Source of the DNA: Leptolyngbya sp. Heron Island J | GTDB taxonomy: Bacteria; Cyanobacteriota; Cyanobacteriia; Phormidesmidales; Phormidesmidaceae | Direction of reading: 5' to 3' | Length of the DNA: 64,000 nucleotides | Assembly: GCF_000482245.1 (NCBI RefSeq) | Contig: NZ_AWNH01000079.1 | Span: forward strand, 1 to 64,000 | The notes under the pieces: model-generated | Told to the model about the DNA's origin: nothing | Databases searched by the model: none | The model's input: the letters and a program-made list of their open reading frames with translations, nothing else | In this document: positions 34,461-44,182 of the stretch, in pieces | Layout of the letters: each line of letters opens with the position of its first letter | Numbering within the stretch: the stretch's first letter is position 1 | Program-made: the position numbers and the translations under genes

Positions 34461-34520
34461 ACAGAAAATAACAGTCAGCGGATATCAGTTTTCTGATCAT
34501 CGTTGGCTGTTACTTTCTGT
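34461..34520. terminator. Long hairpin between convergent genes (likely two-way terminator)
   Basis: Arms at 34461-34480 (ACAGAAAATAACAGTCAGCG) and 34501-34520 pair at about 17 of 20 positions, and the loop holds an inner stem ATCAG-TTTT-CTGAT. It fills the gap between the stops at 34437 and 34522. Confidence 0.6.
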
Positions 34521-34521
34521 A

Positions 34522-34764
34522 TCAGAATGTAAATTTCTCCATTACCCAGGTTTTAGCTCGTCTAATCGCTTCACTGCGGCTATAAGCCTTAGGTACAGCG
34601 ACAGCACTACCTGTAGCGTAATCAATCCAAGCCGTATAAATTTTTGCGTCTAGATGAGTGCTGCTGGCGATTTGAATCGTTACACCACGATAGGGAAACG
34701 AAAAAACAGTATTGATATAGTCGGGGTCAGCAATATGCATGAGTTTGGCAAAGCGCCCATTCAT
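34522..34764 (-). CDS. Small conserved hypothetical protein
   Basis: The 80-residue soluble protein has features such as FPYRGVTIQIASSTHLDAKIYTAWIDYATG and a C-terminal helix SEAIRRAKTWVMEKFTF. No family was recognised. It is transcribed divergently from the acetyltransferase gene 35 bp away, so the two promoters must overlap. Confidence 0.6.
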   Translation of the reverse strand: MNGRFAKLMHIADPDYINTVFSFPYRGVTIQIASSTHLDAKIYTAWIDYATGSAVAVPKAYSRSEAIRRAKTWVMEKFTF

Positions 34765-34799
34765 TATTCGTCATTGTATAAATCTATTCAGTTCTGACC

Positions 34800-35252
34800 A
34801 TGGCCATTGCAGTTGTCCGTAGTGAACTTTCAGCTTACGATTTTGCAATTCGCTCTATTCGTGAAACCGTGTTCGTCACCGAGCAAGGGGTACCCGTAGA
34901 GCTGGAAATGGATGAACGTGATGCCGTTTGTAAACATGTCCTGGCCCTAGTTGACGATTATCCTGCAGGTACGGCCCGCTTAGACGTCCTTAAAGATGGC
35001 AAAATAGGCCGCCTGGCTGTCCTGACCAGTTTTCGACGCCGAGGTTTGGGACGATTACTGATGCAAGAAATTGAAGCCATTGGCCATGAACATCAGCTAC
35101 CTTACCTATGGTGTCACGCCCAGAAAACGGCAGTTCCCTTCTATCAATCTATTGGGTATTCGATTGCAGGGTCTGACTTTATAGAAGCAGGTATCTTACA
35201 TTGCAAAATGAAAAAGCACCTTGGTGAGGATTGGGTGCAAGGCTCTCAATAA
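34800..35252 (+). CDS. GNAT family N-acetyltransferase
   Basis: The 150-residue protein has the GNAT acetyl-CoA site (IGRLAVLTSFRRRGLGRLLMQE, the R-x-x-G-x-G turn) and a closing FYQSIGY segment. The beginning (IRETVFVTEQGVPVELEMDERD) is like ElaA-type small acetyltransferases that act on amines or protein N-termini. Substrate unknown. Confidence 0.92.
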   Translation: MAIAVVRSELSAYDFAIRSIRETVFVTEQGVPVELEMDERDAVCKHVLALVDDYPAGTARLDVLKDGKIGRLAVLTSFRRRGLGRLLMQEIEAIGHEHQLPYLWCHAQKTAVPFYQSIGYSIAGSDFIEAGILHCKMKKHLGEDWVQGSQ

Positions 35253-35298
35253 ACGCCTTACACTCGCATTCAACATTCAAACCGAAAGACTTTACACC

Positions 35299-36282
35299 TT
35301 AAGCGTATAGATCGGTCACATATTCGCCATAACCGTTATAAATCAATGTATCCTGCTTTTCCCAATCCCAGGCTTCACCGGATCCAATCAGGCGCTCACG
35401 CCTTTGTGACCAACGAGGATGCGGCACATCAGGCTCGACATTGGCTTCAAACTTATATTCGTTTGGAGAAATGGTGTTCCAATAAGTAGCAGGTTGCTCT
35501 GCCATAAATTCAATTTTGACAATGGATTTGGCCCCTTTAAAGCCATATTTCCAGGGCACCACCATACGAATTGGGGCTCCATGCTGTTTAGGCATGGTCC
35601 GGCCATAAATACCCACAGCAAAGAAAGCTAGTTCATTCGCCATCTCATCAATCCGCAGCCCCTCATGATAAGGCCAGGGCAGATTTGAAAATGAGACAGC
35701 TGGCCCCTCAGTAATGTTTTCATCGTAAAACGATTCAAAACGCACAAACTTAGCAGCCGCAGTTGGTTCCACATCCTCTAAGACTTTGTGCATCGGAAAC
35801 CCCAGCCAGGGAACAACCATAGCCCAGGCTTCTACACAGCGAAATCGATATACTCGTTCTTCTAGGGGAAATTTACGATAGAGATCGTCTAAGTCGTAGG
35901 TTTTAGGGTTTTTAACTAACCCCGATACCTCCAGCTTCCACGGATCTATCGGTAGCTTCTGGGCATTGGCCCAAATATTTTTGGTGAGGCCAAACTCGTA
36001 GAAGTTGTTATAGCGACTGGCAAATAGCTGATTAGTCACCGGCCGCCCCGCATCGGCAAATGCTGGATTGGCTCTAAAATTATCAAGCGGCTCACCAAAA
36101 GTACTGGTCAGCTCCTCTGTCCCTTCAGCCGTCAGGGGGCGACCAGTACAACTCGTTGCCGCTATCCCTAAACCAACGCCAGCCAAATTTTTGAGAAACC
36201 GACGACGGTTGAGATAGACAGCTTTTGGCGTAGCCAATTTTTCGGGTAGTTGCCAGTTGGGACGGATGTGAATAAAGCTCAT
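35299..36282 (-). CDS. msrP: Protein-methionine-sulfoxide reductase catalytic subunit
   Basis: MsrP is a periplasmic molybdopterin enzyme that repairs oxidised methionine in envelope proteins. The 327-residue protein has a Tat signal (NRRRFLKNLAG near residue 25) and the molybdenum-ligand Cys in YRFRCVEAWAMVVPW. Other conserved segments are VRFESFYDE, NELAFFAVGIYGRTMPKQHGAPIRMVVPWKYGFKG and the C-terminal RRERLIGSGEAWDWEKQDTL. The heme-bearing membrane partner MsrQ is not in the window. It is divergent from chlI. Confidence 0.94.
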   Translation of the reverse strand: MSFIHIRPNWQLPEKLATPKAVYLNRRRFLKNLAGVGLGIAATSCTGRPLTAEGTEELTSTFGEPLDNFRANPAFADAGRPVTNQLFASRYNNFYEFGLTKNIWANAQKLPIDPWKLEVSGLVKNPKTYDLDDLYRKFPLEERVYRFRCVEAWAMVVPWLGFPMHKVLEDVEPTAAAKFVRFESFYDENITEGPAVSFSNLPWPYHEGLRIDEMANELAFFAVGIYGRTMPKQHGAPIRMVVPWKYGFKGAKSIVKIEFMAEQPATYWNTISPNEYKFEANVEPDVPHPRWSQRRERLIGSGEAWDWEKQDTLIYNGYGEYVTDLYA

Positions 36283-36439
36283 AACTTAGAACTAGCAGGG
36301 ACGTAATCGGCGAAGTTGTTGATAGATTAACGTATCCTTCTGAGCAAGACCTGAGCAGAACCTGAATCACAGCAGTAGGCGAACCGCACTGTGGCACAAT
36401 TAAACCAGTCGTTAATATGTATTGCGTTTAAAAAGCCCT

Positions 36440-37519
36440 GTGAGTACTGCTACCCCCACCCAGCGTGCCGTTTTTCCCTTTACTGCGGTAATCGGCCAAG
36501 AAGATATGAAGCTTGCCTTGATCTTGAATGTCATTGATCCCAAGATTGGCGGGGTAATGATTATGGGCGATCGCGGTACTGGCAAATCCACTACAATTCG
36601 TGCCCTGGCAGACCTATTACCAGAAATCAGCGTAGTCGAGAACGATCCATTTAATCGCTCACCTGAAGATCCCGAGGTTAAGCGTGAGTTAGCAGGGCAA
36701 TCAATTCCTGTAGGCACGATGAAAGTGCCCATGGTAGACCTGCCTTTGGGAGCAACTGAGGATCGTGTCTGTGGCACCATCGATATTGAAAAAGCTTTAT
36801 CCGAGGGCGTTAAGGCATTTGAGCCTGGCCTATTGGCTAGAGCCAACCGAGGACTGCTGTATGTAGACGAGGTTAACCTACTGGATGACCACCTGGTAGA
36901 CGTACTCTTGGACTCAGCCGCTTCGGGACGCAACACTGTGGAGCGTGAGGGCATCTCCATTCGTCACCCAGCTCAGTTTGTCTTGATTGGCTCTGGCAAC
37001 CCAGAAGAAGGTGAACTGCGGCCACAGCTGCTGGATCGATTTGGGATGCATGCAGAAATTCGCACAGTTAAAGACCCCGCCCAACGCGTACAGATTGTGG
37101 AACAGCGTTCTGAGTTTGACCAAGATCCGGATGCATTTTTGGTCAAGTACCAAGCTGAGCAAACTGCTCTTCAAGAGAAAATTGTGAGTGCGCAGCAGCG
37201 TCTTAAAGAGGTCACAATCGATCACGAATATCGAGTTCAGATTTCTCAAGTCTGCTCCGAACTAGATGTGGATGGTCTGCGCGGTGATATTGTTTCCAAT
37301 CGAGCAGCAAAAGCACTAGCAGCCTATGAGGGACGTACGGAAGTCACTATCGACGATATTCAAACCGTGATCGCGCTCTGCCTACGTCACCGTTTGCGTA
37401 AAGATCCTCTGGAGTCCATTGACTCTGGCTATAAGGTCGAGAAAACCTTTGGTAATGTCTTTGGTGTAACCATTCCTGATCCGTCTGCCAACGGTCGCAC
37501 GCCTGTAGGTGCTCGATAA
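36440..37519 (+). CDS. chlI: Magnesium chelatase ATPase subunit I
   Basis: ChlI is the AAA+ motor of magnesium chelatase, which inserts Mg2+ into protoporphyrin IX, the first step committed to chlorophyll. It has Walker [10 protein letters not shown] (about residue 45), the ChlI insert with [11 protein letters not shown], Walker [21 protein letters not shown], sensor 1 [23 protein letters not shown], and the arginine-rich C-terminal helical domain. A GTG at 36440 gives an N-terminus like known ChlI proteins; an in-frame TTG at 36422 is possible but has no better ribosome binding site. The stop codon is immediately followed by the ruvC ATG. Confidence 0.96.
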   Translation: MSTATPTQRAVFPFTAVIGQEDMKLALILNVIDPKIGGVMIMGDRGTGKSTTIRALADLLPEISVVENDPFNRSPEDPEVKRELAGQSIPVGTMKVPMVDLPLGATEDRVCGTIDIEKALSEGVKAFEPGLLARANRGLLYVDEVNLLDDHLVDVLLDSAASGRNTVEREGISIRHPAQFVLIGSGNPEEGELRPQLLDRFGMHAEIRTVKDPAQRVQIVEQRSEFDQDPDAFLVKYQAEQTALQEKIVSAQQRLKEVTIDHEYRVQISQVCSELDVDGLRGDIVSNRAAKALAAYEGRTEVTIDDIQTVIALCLRHRLRKDPLESIDSGYKVEKTFGNVFGVTIPDPSANGRTPVGAR

Positions 37520-38014
37520 ATGAGAAAGCGAATCCTGGGGTTAGACCCTGGTTTGGCGATTCTAGGATTCGGTATTCTTGAATATGATCCAGCGACCACC
37601 CGAGATCTTAAACCCGATCTGGCAGTGGTCGATTTTGGCATTATTGAAACGCCAGCAGGGACCGAGGTCGGTTCACGGTTGTGCACAATCTACGAAGACC
37701 TCAACAGTTTGATTGAGACTTATCAGCCCGATTCTGTTTCCATTGAAAAATTGTTTTTTTATCGGATGGGCAACACAATTTTGGTAGCCCAGGCTAGAGG
37801 TGTTGTTATGCTGGTATTAGCCCAGCACCATCTACCTTTCGTAGAATTTACCCCTGCCCAGATCAAACAGGCACTCACGGGTTATGGCAATGCAGATAAG
37901 CAGGATGTCCAAGAGGCGGTAAAACGAGAACTGAAGCTAGAGAAAATTCCTCGCCCGGATGATGCAGCGGATGCGCTCGCGGTGGCAATGACGGGTTGGT
38001 TTAACCTGGATTAA
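37520..38014 (+). CDS. ruvC: Crossover junction endodeoxyribonuclease RuvC
   Basis: RuvC resolves Holliday junctions as a dimer with RuvAB. The 164-residue protein has the four acidic active-site positions: Asp in [14 protein letters not shown], Glu in [15 protein letters not shown], and the pair in [13 protein letters not shown]. The basic loop [18 protein letters not shown] is also present. Its ATG abuts the chlI stop codon with no gap, so it depends on chlI transcription. Confidence 0.96.
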   Translation: MRKRILGLDPGLAILGFGILEYDPATTRDLKPDLAVVDFGIIETPAGTEVGSRLCTIYEDLNSLIETYQPDSVSIEKLFFYRMGNTILVAQARGVVMLVLAQHHLPFVEFTPAQIKQALTGYGNADKQDVQEAVKRELKLEKIPRPDDAADALAVAMTGWFNLD

Positions 38015-38083
38015 AACAACAATATTAGAAATTGAAAGGGGGCAGCCACAAGGGCATGCCCCTACAAGGATCGATGTAATGGC

Positions 38084-39292
38084 TTAGGATGAAGAGCGCA
38101 TTTTCTCGGACCAAATACGGGTGGGAAGACCCCAAACATAGATGAAGCCTTCGGCGGCTTTATGATCAAACTGGTCATCTGCGCCGTAGGTGGCTAGTTC
38201 CTCTGTGTAGAGAGCGTTAGTGGATTTACGCCCCACGATGGTGGCATTGCCTTTGAAGAGTTTTAGACGAACGGTGCCAGAAACTTGCTCTTGGGTTTTG
38301 TCGATAAAAGCATCAAGAGCCGCTTTGAGGGGGCTAAACCAGAGACCATTGTAGACAAGCTCGCTGTAGGTTTGTTCAATGCCACGCTTGTACTGGGTGA
38401 CATCGGCCAGAAGGGTGAGACTTTCAAGATCGCGGTGGGCAGCAATGAGGGTAATCAGAGCCGGGGTTTCGTAGATTTCGCGAGACTTAATGCCGACCAG
38501 CCGGTTTTCGAGCATATCCAGGCGACCAATGCCGTGATTGCCTGCAATGTTGTTGAGCTGGCTAATCAGGTCTACCGGGCTCAGGTTGTTGCCATTAATG
38601 CCAACAGGAATTCCTTGTTCAAAGTTAATTTCAACGTACTCGGGTTCGTCGGGTGTATCGGCAATGGCCTTAGTCAAGGCATATACTTCTTCCGGGGGTT
38701 CGACCCAGGGATCTTCGAGGATGCCGGCTTCGATGCTACGCCCCAGTAAGTTGCGGTCGATACTGTAGGGAGAAGACTTTTTAACCGGAAATGTGAGGCC
38801 AAATTTTTCGCCATAGGCAATGGCTTCTTCGCGGCTCATGCCCCATTCGCGGGCAGGGGCCAGTACTTTGAGGTTGGGGTTGAGGGCTGCGATCGCAACA
38901 TCAAACCGCACCTGGTCATTCCCCTTACCCGTACAGCCATGGGCGACTGCATCTGCACCATACTTGGTTGCAGCCGCTACCAACTCTTTAGCAATCAGTG
39001 GTCGGGCTAAGGAAGTCGATAGAGGATAGCGATCCTCATAGAGGGCATTGGCCTTGATGGCTGGAAATGCATAGTCAGTCACAAACGTTTCTGTCACATC
39101 GGCCACTAGCGACTCCTTAACCCCAGCCCTTAGAGCCTTTTGTTGGATCGGGCCGAGTTCCTCACCTTGACCAAGATCCGCCGCCAGCGTAATCACCTCT
39201 TTGACGCCAAATTCGTTTTTTAAGTAAGGAATGCACACGGTAGTGTCCACACCGCCAGAATAGGCAAGTACAACCCGTTCAGCCCGACCCAT
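38084..39292 (-). CDS. argG: Argininosuccinate synthase
   Basis: ArgG joins citrulline and aspartate with ATP in arginine synthesis. The 402-residue protein shows the PP-loop [11 protein letters not shown] at the N-terminus, [30 protein letters not shown], and [15 protein letters not shown] with the later [17 protein letters not shown] and YETPA. All expected segments are intact and the length is normal. Convergent with ruvC; the 69-bp gap carries part of a GGGCATGCCC-type repeat. Confidence 0.97.
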   Translation of the reverse strand: MGRAERVVLAYSGGVDTTVCIPYLKNEFGVKEVITLAADLGQGEELGPIQQKALRAGVKESLVADVTETFVTDYAFPAIKANALYEDRYPLSTSLARPLIAKELVAAATKYGADAVAHGCTGKGNDQVRFDVAIAALNPNLKVLAPAREWGMSREEAIAYGEKFGLTFPVKKSSPYSIDRNLLGRSIEAGILEDPWVEPPEEVYALTKAIADTPDEPEYVEINFEQGIPVGINGNNLSPVDLISQLNNIAGNHGIGRLDMLENRLVGIKSREIYETPALITLIAAHRDLESLTLLADVTQYKRGIEQTYSELVYNGLWFSPLKAALDAFIDKTQEQVSGTVRLKLFKGNATIVGRKSTNALYTEELATYGADDQFDHKAAEGFIYVWGLPTRIWSEKMRSSS

Positions 39293-39416
39293 AGTTGATT
39301 TCCGATTAAATTACAAACCTCTATATTACGACAAGGGATCGAAGCGGGAACACAACCGTTCCAAAGATCGTCGAGCTGCCCGCTATCATAGAGGTCGCTA
39401 TCTTAACTGCCGATCC

Positions 39417-40343
39417 ATGTTTTTTAGCGTTGTTATTCCTACATACAACCGCCAGCCTATTTTAGAAAAATGCCTGCGGGCTATGGAGCAGCAGGTACTA
39501 CGGGCTAATAGCCAGGTGGAAGGCTATGAAATTGTGGTGGTGGATGATGGCTCTACCGATGGCACCGTAGAGTGGCTGCATTCAGAGAAATTTCCCCATG
39601 TCAAACTGTACGAACAAAACCATCGGGGAGCCGCAGTCGCCCGTAACCTTGGCGTGGAGAAAGCCGTTGGGGATACAATTATTTTTATTGATAGCGATCT
39701 GGTAGTGCTTGATGGCTTTTTGCAGCACCATGGGGATGCCCTCACTAAGCACTATGCCAGTCAAGGGAATGACCGGGTGTTTACCTATGGTCGAGTGGTC
39801 AATACCTGCAATTTTGATGCCCCCACATCAGAACCGTTTAAGGTGACTGATTATTCTCAAGCCTTTTTTGCGACGGGGAATGTTGCGATCGCAAAACATT
39901 GGCTCACTGAAGCCGGACTCTTTGACATCCAGTTCACCCAATACGGCTGGGAAGACCTGGAACTCGGCGTGCGGCTCAAAAATTTAGGATTAAAGCTCGT
40001 CAAATGCCCAGAGGCCGTCGGCTATCACTGGCATCCCCCCTTTAGCCTCGACGATTTACCCCGACTGATCGATGTCGAAATCCAGCGGGCTCGCATGGGA
40101 GTCGTCTTCTACCAAAAACACCCCACCCTGGATGTGCGCATGATGATCCAAATGACCTGGCTCCATCGACTTTTATGGGGACTGCTCTCCCTGGGTGGTT
40201 TACTCAATGAGCGCACCCTTAAACCCCTACTACAGTGGCTAATTGATCAAGGACGTCCCCAACTCTCCCTGGAAGTCGCCCGTATTTTCTTGAACTGGTA
40301 TAACGTCAACGCCGTTTACGCCGCTTATCGAGAGCAGTCGTAG
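39417..40343 (+). CDS. Family 2 glycosyltransferase
   Basis: The 308-residue GT-A fold protein begins FFSVVIPTYNRQPILEKCLRA, has VVVDDGSTDGT (nucleotide binding), the DXD-type IDSD, and ATGNVAI followed by FTQYGWEDLELGVRL (catalytic ED). A C-terminal amphipathic helical part may touch the membrane. It transfers a sugar from a nucleotide donor to an unknown acceptor, probably for an exopolysaccharide or glycolipid. Not in an obvious polysaccharide cluster. Confidence 0.92.
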   Translation: MFFSVVIPTYNRQPILEKCLRAMEQQVLRANSQVEGYEIVVVDDGSTDGTVEWLHSEKFPHVKLYEQNHRGAAVARNLGVEKAVGDTIIFIDSDLVVLDGFLQHHGDALTKHYASQGNDRVFTYGRVVNTCNFDAPTSEPFKVTDYSQAFFATGNVAIAKHWLTEAGLFDIQFTQYGWEDLELGVRLKNLGLKLVKCPEAVGYHWHPPFSLDDLPRLIDVEIQRARMGVVFYQKHPTLDVRMMIQMTWLHRLLWGLLSLGGLLNERTLKPLLQWLIDQGRPQLSLEVARIFLNWYNVNAVYAAYREQS

Positions 40344-40677
40344 GCTGTAGATATCGCCCCAACGGGTGACGTTAGTACCGGTTCAACTCGTCTATCCTAT
40401 AAATAGAACGGTACACTTCAGCACTGTCGATGGGTTTAACCAAAATAGACTAAACAAGTACCATAAGTGTCATAGAACCCTCACCAACCCATGGCCGTAG
40501 CTGATATACAAGTTCTACATTTTGACTTTTGAAAGTCCAGTTCTTTGAATTTATTTCATATACTTTTGCAAATTCTGTACCGATCGATACACCAGTTCAC
40601 CGCTGTAATGGCTAGCTTGATATGAAAATAAAATATTAAAAACTTATTATCGCCCATCTCCAATTGATCACACTATT
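40344..40677. other. Intergenic region, nothing convincing
   Basis: The 334 bp are AT-rich toward the right. No ORF, tRNA or stable hairpin stood out; it probably carries the promoter of the next gene. Confidence 0.5.
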
Positions 40678-41265
40678 ATGCATTCTGATAACGTTCAACT
40701 CTTTCGTATGCTGATTGAAGCCGGTGCTCAACCGGGGGAAGATTTCTCCTATGACCTTAGTCAAGGAACCTGTCATATTAACGAGCGTGGCTTTATCCTG
40801 TTGCAAAATGCCTTTCCCGATATCGACTGGCATGACATTTCCAGTGTGATCGAACGCGACCTGGACGGTCCCGTGCAAACCCTTAATCAGCAGCTGGGAG
40901 TTGATTTTGTAACCGCACTCTTACAACGTTTACAACAGCGTCTAGAACAGCTACCCACCAATGAAGCTGCTTGGTATGCGCATCAAGTTTTGGGTGGAGT
41001 AGAGCAGCGCACTGGCATTGCTCTATATCAACTGATCCAACAGAATCTCACAGCAAACACCTGTCAGCTATTAGACCAACTGCTCAAGCTGACCCCGATT
41101 ACCCCCTGTCATGTCTGGATAGAAGATCTAGTCCTAGCTGCAGGCGGCTCAGCAGAAGACATTGGCTATGAGGGAGGCGATGTTTTACTTAGTGAAGCTG
41201 GCGTTGAACTCCTCTCCCAGGTCTGGACAGGAGAGTTAGAAATTCAGGATGATCTGGCTGCCTAA
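40678..41265 (+). CDS. Hypothetical helical protein
   Basis: The 195-residue acidic, largely helical protein starts MHSDNVQLFRMLIEAGAQPGEDF and has a Leu/Gln-rich middle (FVTALLQRLQQRLEQLPT). It lacks a signal peptide, membrane segment or known motif. No family recognised. It has good coding composition and is bounded on the right by a 40-bp palindrome. Confidence 0.65.
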   Translation: MHSDNVQLFRMLIEAGAQPGEDFSYDLSQGTCHINERGFILLQNAFPDIDWHDISSVIERDLDGPVQTLNQQLGVDFVTALLQRLQQRLEQLPTNEAAWYAHQVLGGVEQRTGIALYQLIQQNLTANTCQLLDQLLKLTPITPCHVWIEDLVLAAGGSAEDIGYEGGDVLLSEAGVELLSQVWTGELEIQDDLAA

Positions 41266-41290
41266 TGCCCATTTTGTAAGGGCGTTCCCC

Positions 41291-41330
41291 AATTTTGTAG
41301 GGGCGTTCCATGGAACGCCCCTACAAAATT
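41291..41330. repeat. Perfect 40-bp palindrome (GTAGGGGCG repeat)
   Basis: The 20-base arm AATTTTGTAGGGGCGTTCCA meets its exact reverse complement with no spacer. A degenerate single copy of the arm precedes it (41270-41290). It fills the gap between two convergent genes, so it may end transcription both ways (T and A runs flank it). It belongs to a dispersed cyanobacterial repeat type; a part-copy lies near 38050. Confidence 0.85.
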
Positions 41331-41334
41331 AAAC

Positions 41335-42081
41335 CTATGCCCATTGCGGATAATCCGCATCCACCACAACCACCGCTCCAGTCACATCTACAGACACATC
41401 GCTGGCCAAATACAGAGTCGCCCTGGCAATAGCACGAGCTGCATCCTTATCCCGTCTGGGCATGCGAAAGACCTTGTGGGCCAGTGCCACTTGATAGCTG
41501 GCTAAAGTGGCACCACTCACAGCCACATGGGGCCAAATCAGATTGACGCGCACACCGGCTCTGAGCGTTCCCTCAGCAATGTCACGAGTCATAGCAATCA
41601 TCCAACCGCGACTCGTGCCTTCAACTACATGCATCCCTTTACGAGGGTAGGGCACGATATTGATAATTGAGCCCATGGTCGAACGGCTCAAAAACGGTAG
41701 CGCATAATGGCTGAACAGAAAGGCTCCCTGTAAGCTGATGCTAACGATATGCTCCCAGGACTCTGTTGTCAGGTCTAACACTGCTGCATCATTGCCCAAA
41801 AGACTAAAGCTGGCGTTGTTACACAAAATATCTATCCGACCAAAGGTAGCGATCGCATCTTTCACCACCGCTTCAACATCATTGGGAGCCGCCACATCCA
41901 CCAAACAGAACCTTGCTTTAGCCCCTTTGCGCTCCAGTTGCTGCACCAGTTGATTACCCTGGGCCTGGTCCAAACCACATAGCACCAGGCTGGCCCCGTG
42001 ACGCGCCAACAGGCTAGCCATACGACGCCCGACCCGACAGTCTCCTGCGGTAATCAGAGCAACACGATTCTGAAGCAGCAT
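41335..42081 (-). CDS. SDR-fold protein lacking the catalytic triad
   Basis: The 248-residue protein has the short-chain dehydrogenase fold, and the NNA turn (DILCNNASFS) and LTRDIA-like helix can be aligned. The nucleotide motif TGxxxGxG is degenerate (ITAGDCRVGR). At the catalytic YxxxK position it has EGTSR, so Tyr becomes Glu and Lys becomes Arg, and the catalytic Ser site is in NIVPYP. It probably has no dehydrogenase activity; a regulatory or binding role is inferred. Length is normal and coding composition good, so it does not look like a decaying gene. Confidence 0.88.
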   Translation of the reverse strand: MLLQNRVALITAGDCRVGRRMASLLARHGASLVLCGLDQAQGNQLVQQLERKGAKARFCLVDVAAPNDVEAVVKDAIATFGRIDILCNNASFSLLGNDAAVLDLTTESWEHIVSISLQGAFLFSHYALPFLSRSTMGSIINIVPYPRKGMHVVEGTSRGWMIAMTRDIAEGTLRAGVRVNLIWPHVAVSGATLASYQVALAHKVFRMPRRDKDAARAIARATLYLASDVSVDVTGAVVVVDADYPQWA

Positions 42082-42279
42082 CCTTGTTTCCAGATCTTTG
42101 CTGGATCAAAAAGCATTCTGTGCTTTGAAATCTTAAGCTATTTTAGAGCCAGCATTAGTAAGAAAAGAGAATTTAAAGTGTAACAAAGAGAATTTTTAAC
42201 CGCAAAATACCCCGTGAATACGCGAAACTGGCAAACTGTTCAACATGGATTGCAACGATTGCAACAATCATTGTTAAAC

Positions 42280-42801
42280 CTAAAAAGTGCAGCCCTCAGG
42301 CAAAGGCTCAACAGTCTCTAGACCAGGTAGAGAATCTTCGGCAGGGCTAAATCCGGTCTCAACACTTCCTTGCAATACCTGGCCGCCATAGCGACTCTGA
42401 ATGCCACCCATATGCCCTCGAATAACCACCTGCTGCTCGGGTGCAACAGCCACAGGTCCACCGCTACGGGTAAACGGTTGCTCATCTACATGACTGTGGA
42501 CCAAGATGCGACGGTATAGCAATTCACCCGTTTGCACATCAACCACTTCCCACCAGTCAGCATATTGCTCACAACCTGTATCTGCACTGCTAATAGTCAC
42601 AGCAAACGTGTAACTATTAGCTTCACCAGTTACCGCCACCGAGACAATATCGGCTACTGGCAGCTCATTGGCAGCTATGGGAGCTGACGCATTTGGTTCA
42701 GATGCCGCCTCAGGTGCGGCAGCAGGCATGGGCTCAGTCTCCTGAGACGGCGTACAGGCTACCACCAGTATCAGTAAAAGCAGATAGCAAACTCTATGCA
42801 T
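42280..42801 (-). CDS. Putative lipoprotein
   Basis: The 173-residue protein has a lipoprotein signal (LLLLILVVAC, Cys near residue 16). A Pro/Ala/Glu-rich linker follows, then a domain starting VADIVSVAVTGEANSYTFAVTISSADTGCEQYADWWEVVD with two Cys that could pair (GCEQ and the terminal EGCTF). It is similar in style to small cyanobacterial lipoproteins of unknown role. It follows map by 16 bp and is probably co-transcribed with it. Confidence 0.75.
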   Translation of the reverse strand: MHRVCYLLLLILVVACTPSQETEPMPAAAPEAASEPNASAPIAANELPVADIVSVAVTGEANSYTFAVTISSADTGCEQYADWWEVVDVQTGELLYRRILVHSHVDEQPFTRSGGPVAVAPEQQVVIRGHMGGIQSRYGGQVLQGSVETGFSPAEDSLPGLETVEPLPEGCTF

Positions 42802-42817
42802 GGGATGACGCGGTTGC

Positions 42818-43660
42818 TTACACCGTCGCAGCTACAGGTAACTGAGTTAAAATGTCGACTCCCTCTTTGGTCACCACAACCGTATGTTCAAACTGAGCTG
42901 TCAGCAGCCGATCTTTGGTCACAGCGGTCCAACCATCGGGTAGTAGCTCCACTTCGTGAGTTCCGACGTTAATCATCGGTTCAATGGTAAATACCATACC
43001 AGCGGACAGCTTTTTACCCTTACCTGGCGTGCCGTAGTGGGGAATTTGGGGCTCAGTGTGAAAAATCCGATGGACACCATGACCGACGAAATCACGGACC
43101 ACCGAAAACCCTTCTGCTTCAGCATAGGTTTGAATAGCCGCGCCAATATCACCGATCCGGGCACCGGGTTTAACAGCCTTAATCCCACGGTACATACTTT
43201 CTTGGGTGACTTCCACTAGTCGGCGCGCTTGGGGGGATACGTCTCCAACGAAAAATGTCCGAGAGGTGTCTCCGTGATAGCCATTCAAGATGGGGGTTAC
43301 ATCAATATTAATAATGTCGCCATCTTGCAAAATTTGCTTGGCATTGGGAATACCATGGCAAACGACCTCGTTAACACTGGTACAGATGGATTTGGGAAAC
43401 GGATCAACCCCTTCGCCGCCGGGATATCCCAAGGGAGCACTCTTGGCATCGTGGGCCTGGGTCCAACGCTCGGCCTCATCGTTTAGTTCTAGGGTGCTAA
43501 CACCGGGTTTAACCATTGGCTCCAGATGATCCAATAGACGCGCAGCCAGCTGACAGGCGTTACGCATCTGTTCAATTTCCCGCTTTGATAGCCGAATGAT
43601 TCCTTTAAATGCAGCGTCCACAATGATTCCATTTAATGTACGTCTTACAGGGGGCAGCAC
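42818..43660 (-). CDS. map: Methionine aminopeptidase, type I
   Basis: This enzyme removes the initiator Met from new proteins. The 280-residue pita-bread fold has the metal ligands in order: Asp in DGDIINIDVTP, Asp in GYHGDTSRTFFVG, His in GHGVHRIFHTEP, Glu in TIEPMIN, and Glu in FEHTVVV. The conserved VCHGIPN substrate histidine is present. About 30 residues precede the usual start of the catalytic domain, so the true start could be slightly later. Cyanobacteria often have several map genes. Confidence 0.95.
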   Translation of the reverse strand: MLPPVRRTLNGIIVDAAFKGIIRLSKREIEQMRNACQLAARLLDHLEPMVKPGVSTLELNDEAERWTQAHDAKSAPLGYPGGEGVDPFPKSICTSVNEVVCHGIPNAKQILQDGDIINIDVTPILNGYHGDTSRTFFVGDVSPQARRLVEVTQESMYRGIKAVKPGARIGDIGAAIQTYAEAEGFSVVRDFVGHGVHRIFHTEPQIPHYGTPGKGKKLSAGMVFTIEPMINVGTHEVELLPDGWTAVTKDRLLTAQFEHTVVVTKEGVDILTQLPVAATV

Positions 43661-43879
43661 CCCACTTACCTCACTCTAGCGCTATTGCCATCCTCTAGCC
43701 GCTAGATAATGGAAAATTGATTGCAGATTGATGAACGTTGGTTGGGGTTGGGCTGAGGGGGCTGGTGATGGGATATAAAGCGTGAGGAATTGGGGATAAA
43801 TTGTGTAACGGTGTTTGTAGACTTAACCGTCAACGATTAATTACTAAATGATCAACTAATCATCCATGATGTAAAACCT

Positions 43880-44182
43880 ATGCAATTTTGGGCGGTCTGT
43901 ATTGTTTGTTTTTATGTGGCGCTGGCACTGTTCAACTGGGTGACTGGGTTGCACTGGCTGGCAGAAGCTTCGCTACCACTGTCGATTTTGGCCGGGGTAG
44001 GTCTTGCGATCGCAAGCAGCACATCTACCACCTCCCTCCCCCCAACTGAATCCACCACTGACGTCCCTACGCCCCCCGAGCCAGAACCAGCTCCCCAAAA
44101 AGCAGCCACCCAAAAACCACCAGCGCCCCAGCAGCATTCCCCGTCCATTTCGTTCACCATTAACAAAAACCGTCGGCCCTAA
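43880..44182 (+). CDS. Small membrane protein with Pro-rich tail
   Basis: The 100-residue protein has two hydrophobic segments (WAVCIVCFYVALALFNWV and LPLSILAGVGLAIASS) and a Pro/Thr/Glu-rich tail ending in NKNRRP. No family recognised. Codon use and the short distance to the convergent SDR gene (they abut at 44182/44183) support a real gene but not strongly. Confidence 0.5.
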   Translation: MQFWAVCIVCFYVALALFNWVTGLHWLAEASLPLSILAGVGLAIASSTSTTSLPPTESTTDVPTPPEPEPAPQKAATQKPPAPQQHSPSISFTINKNRRP

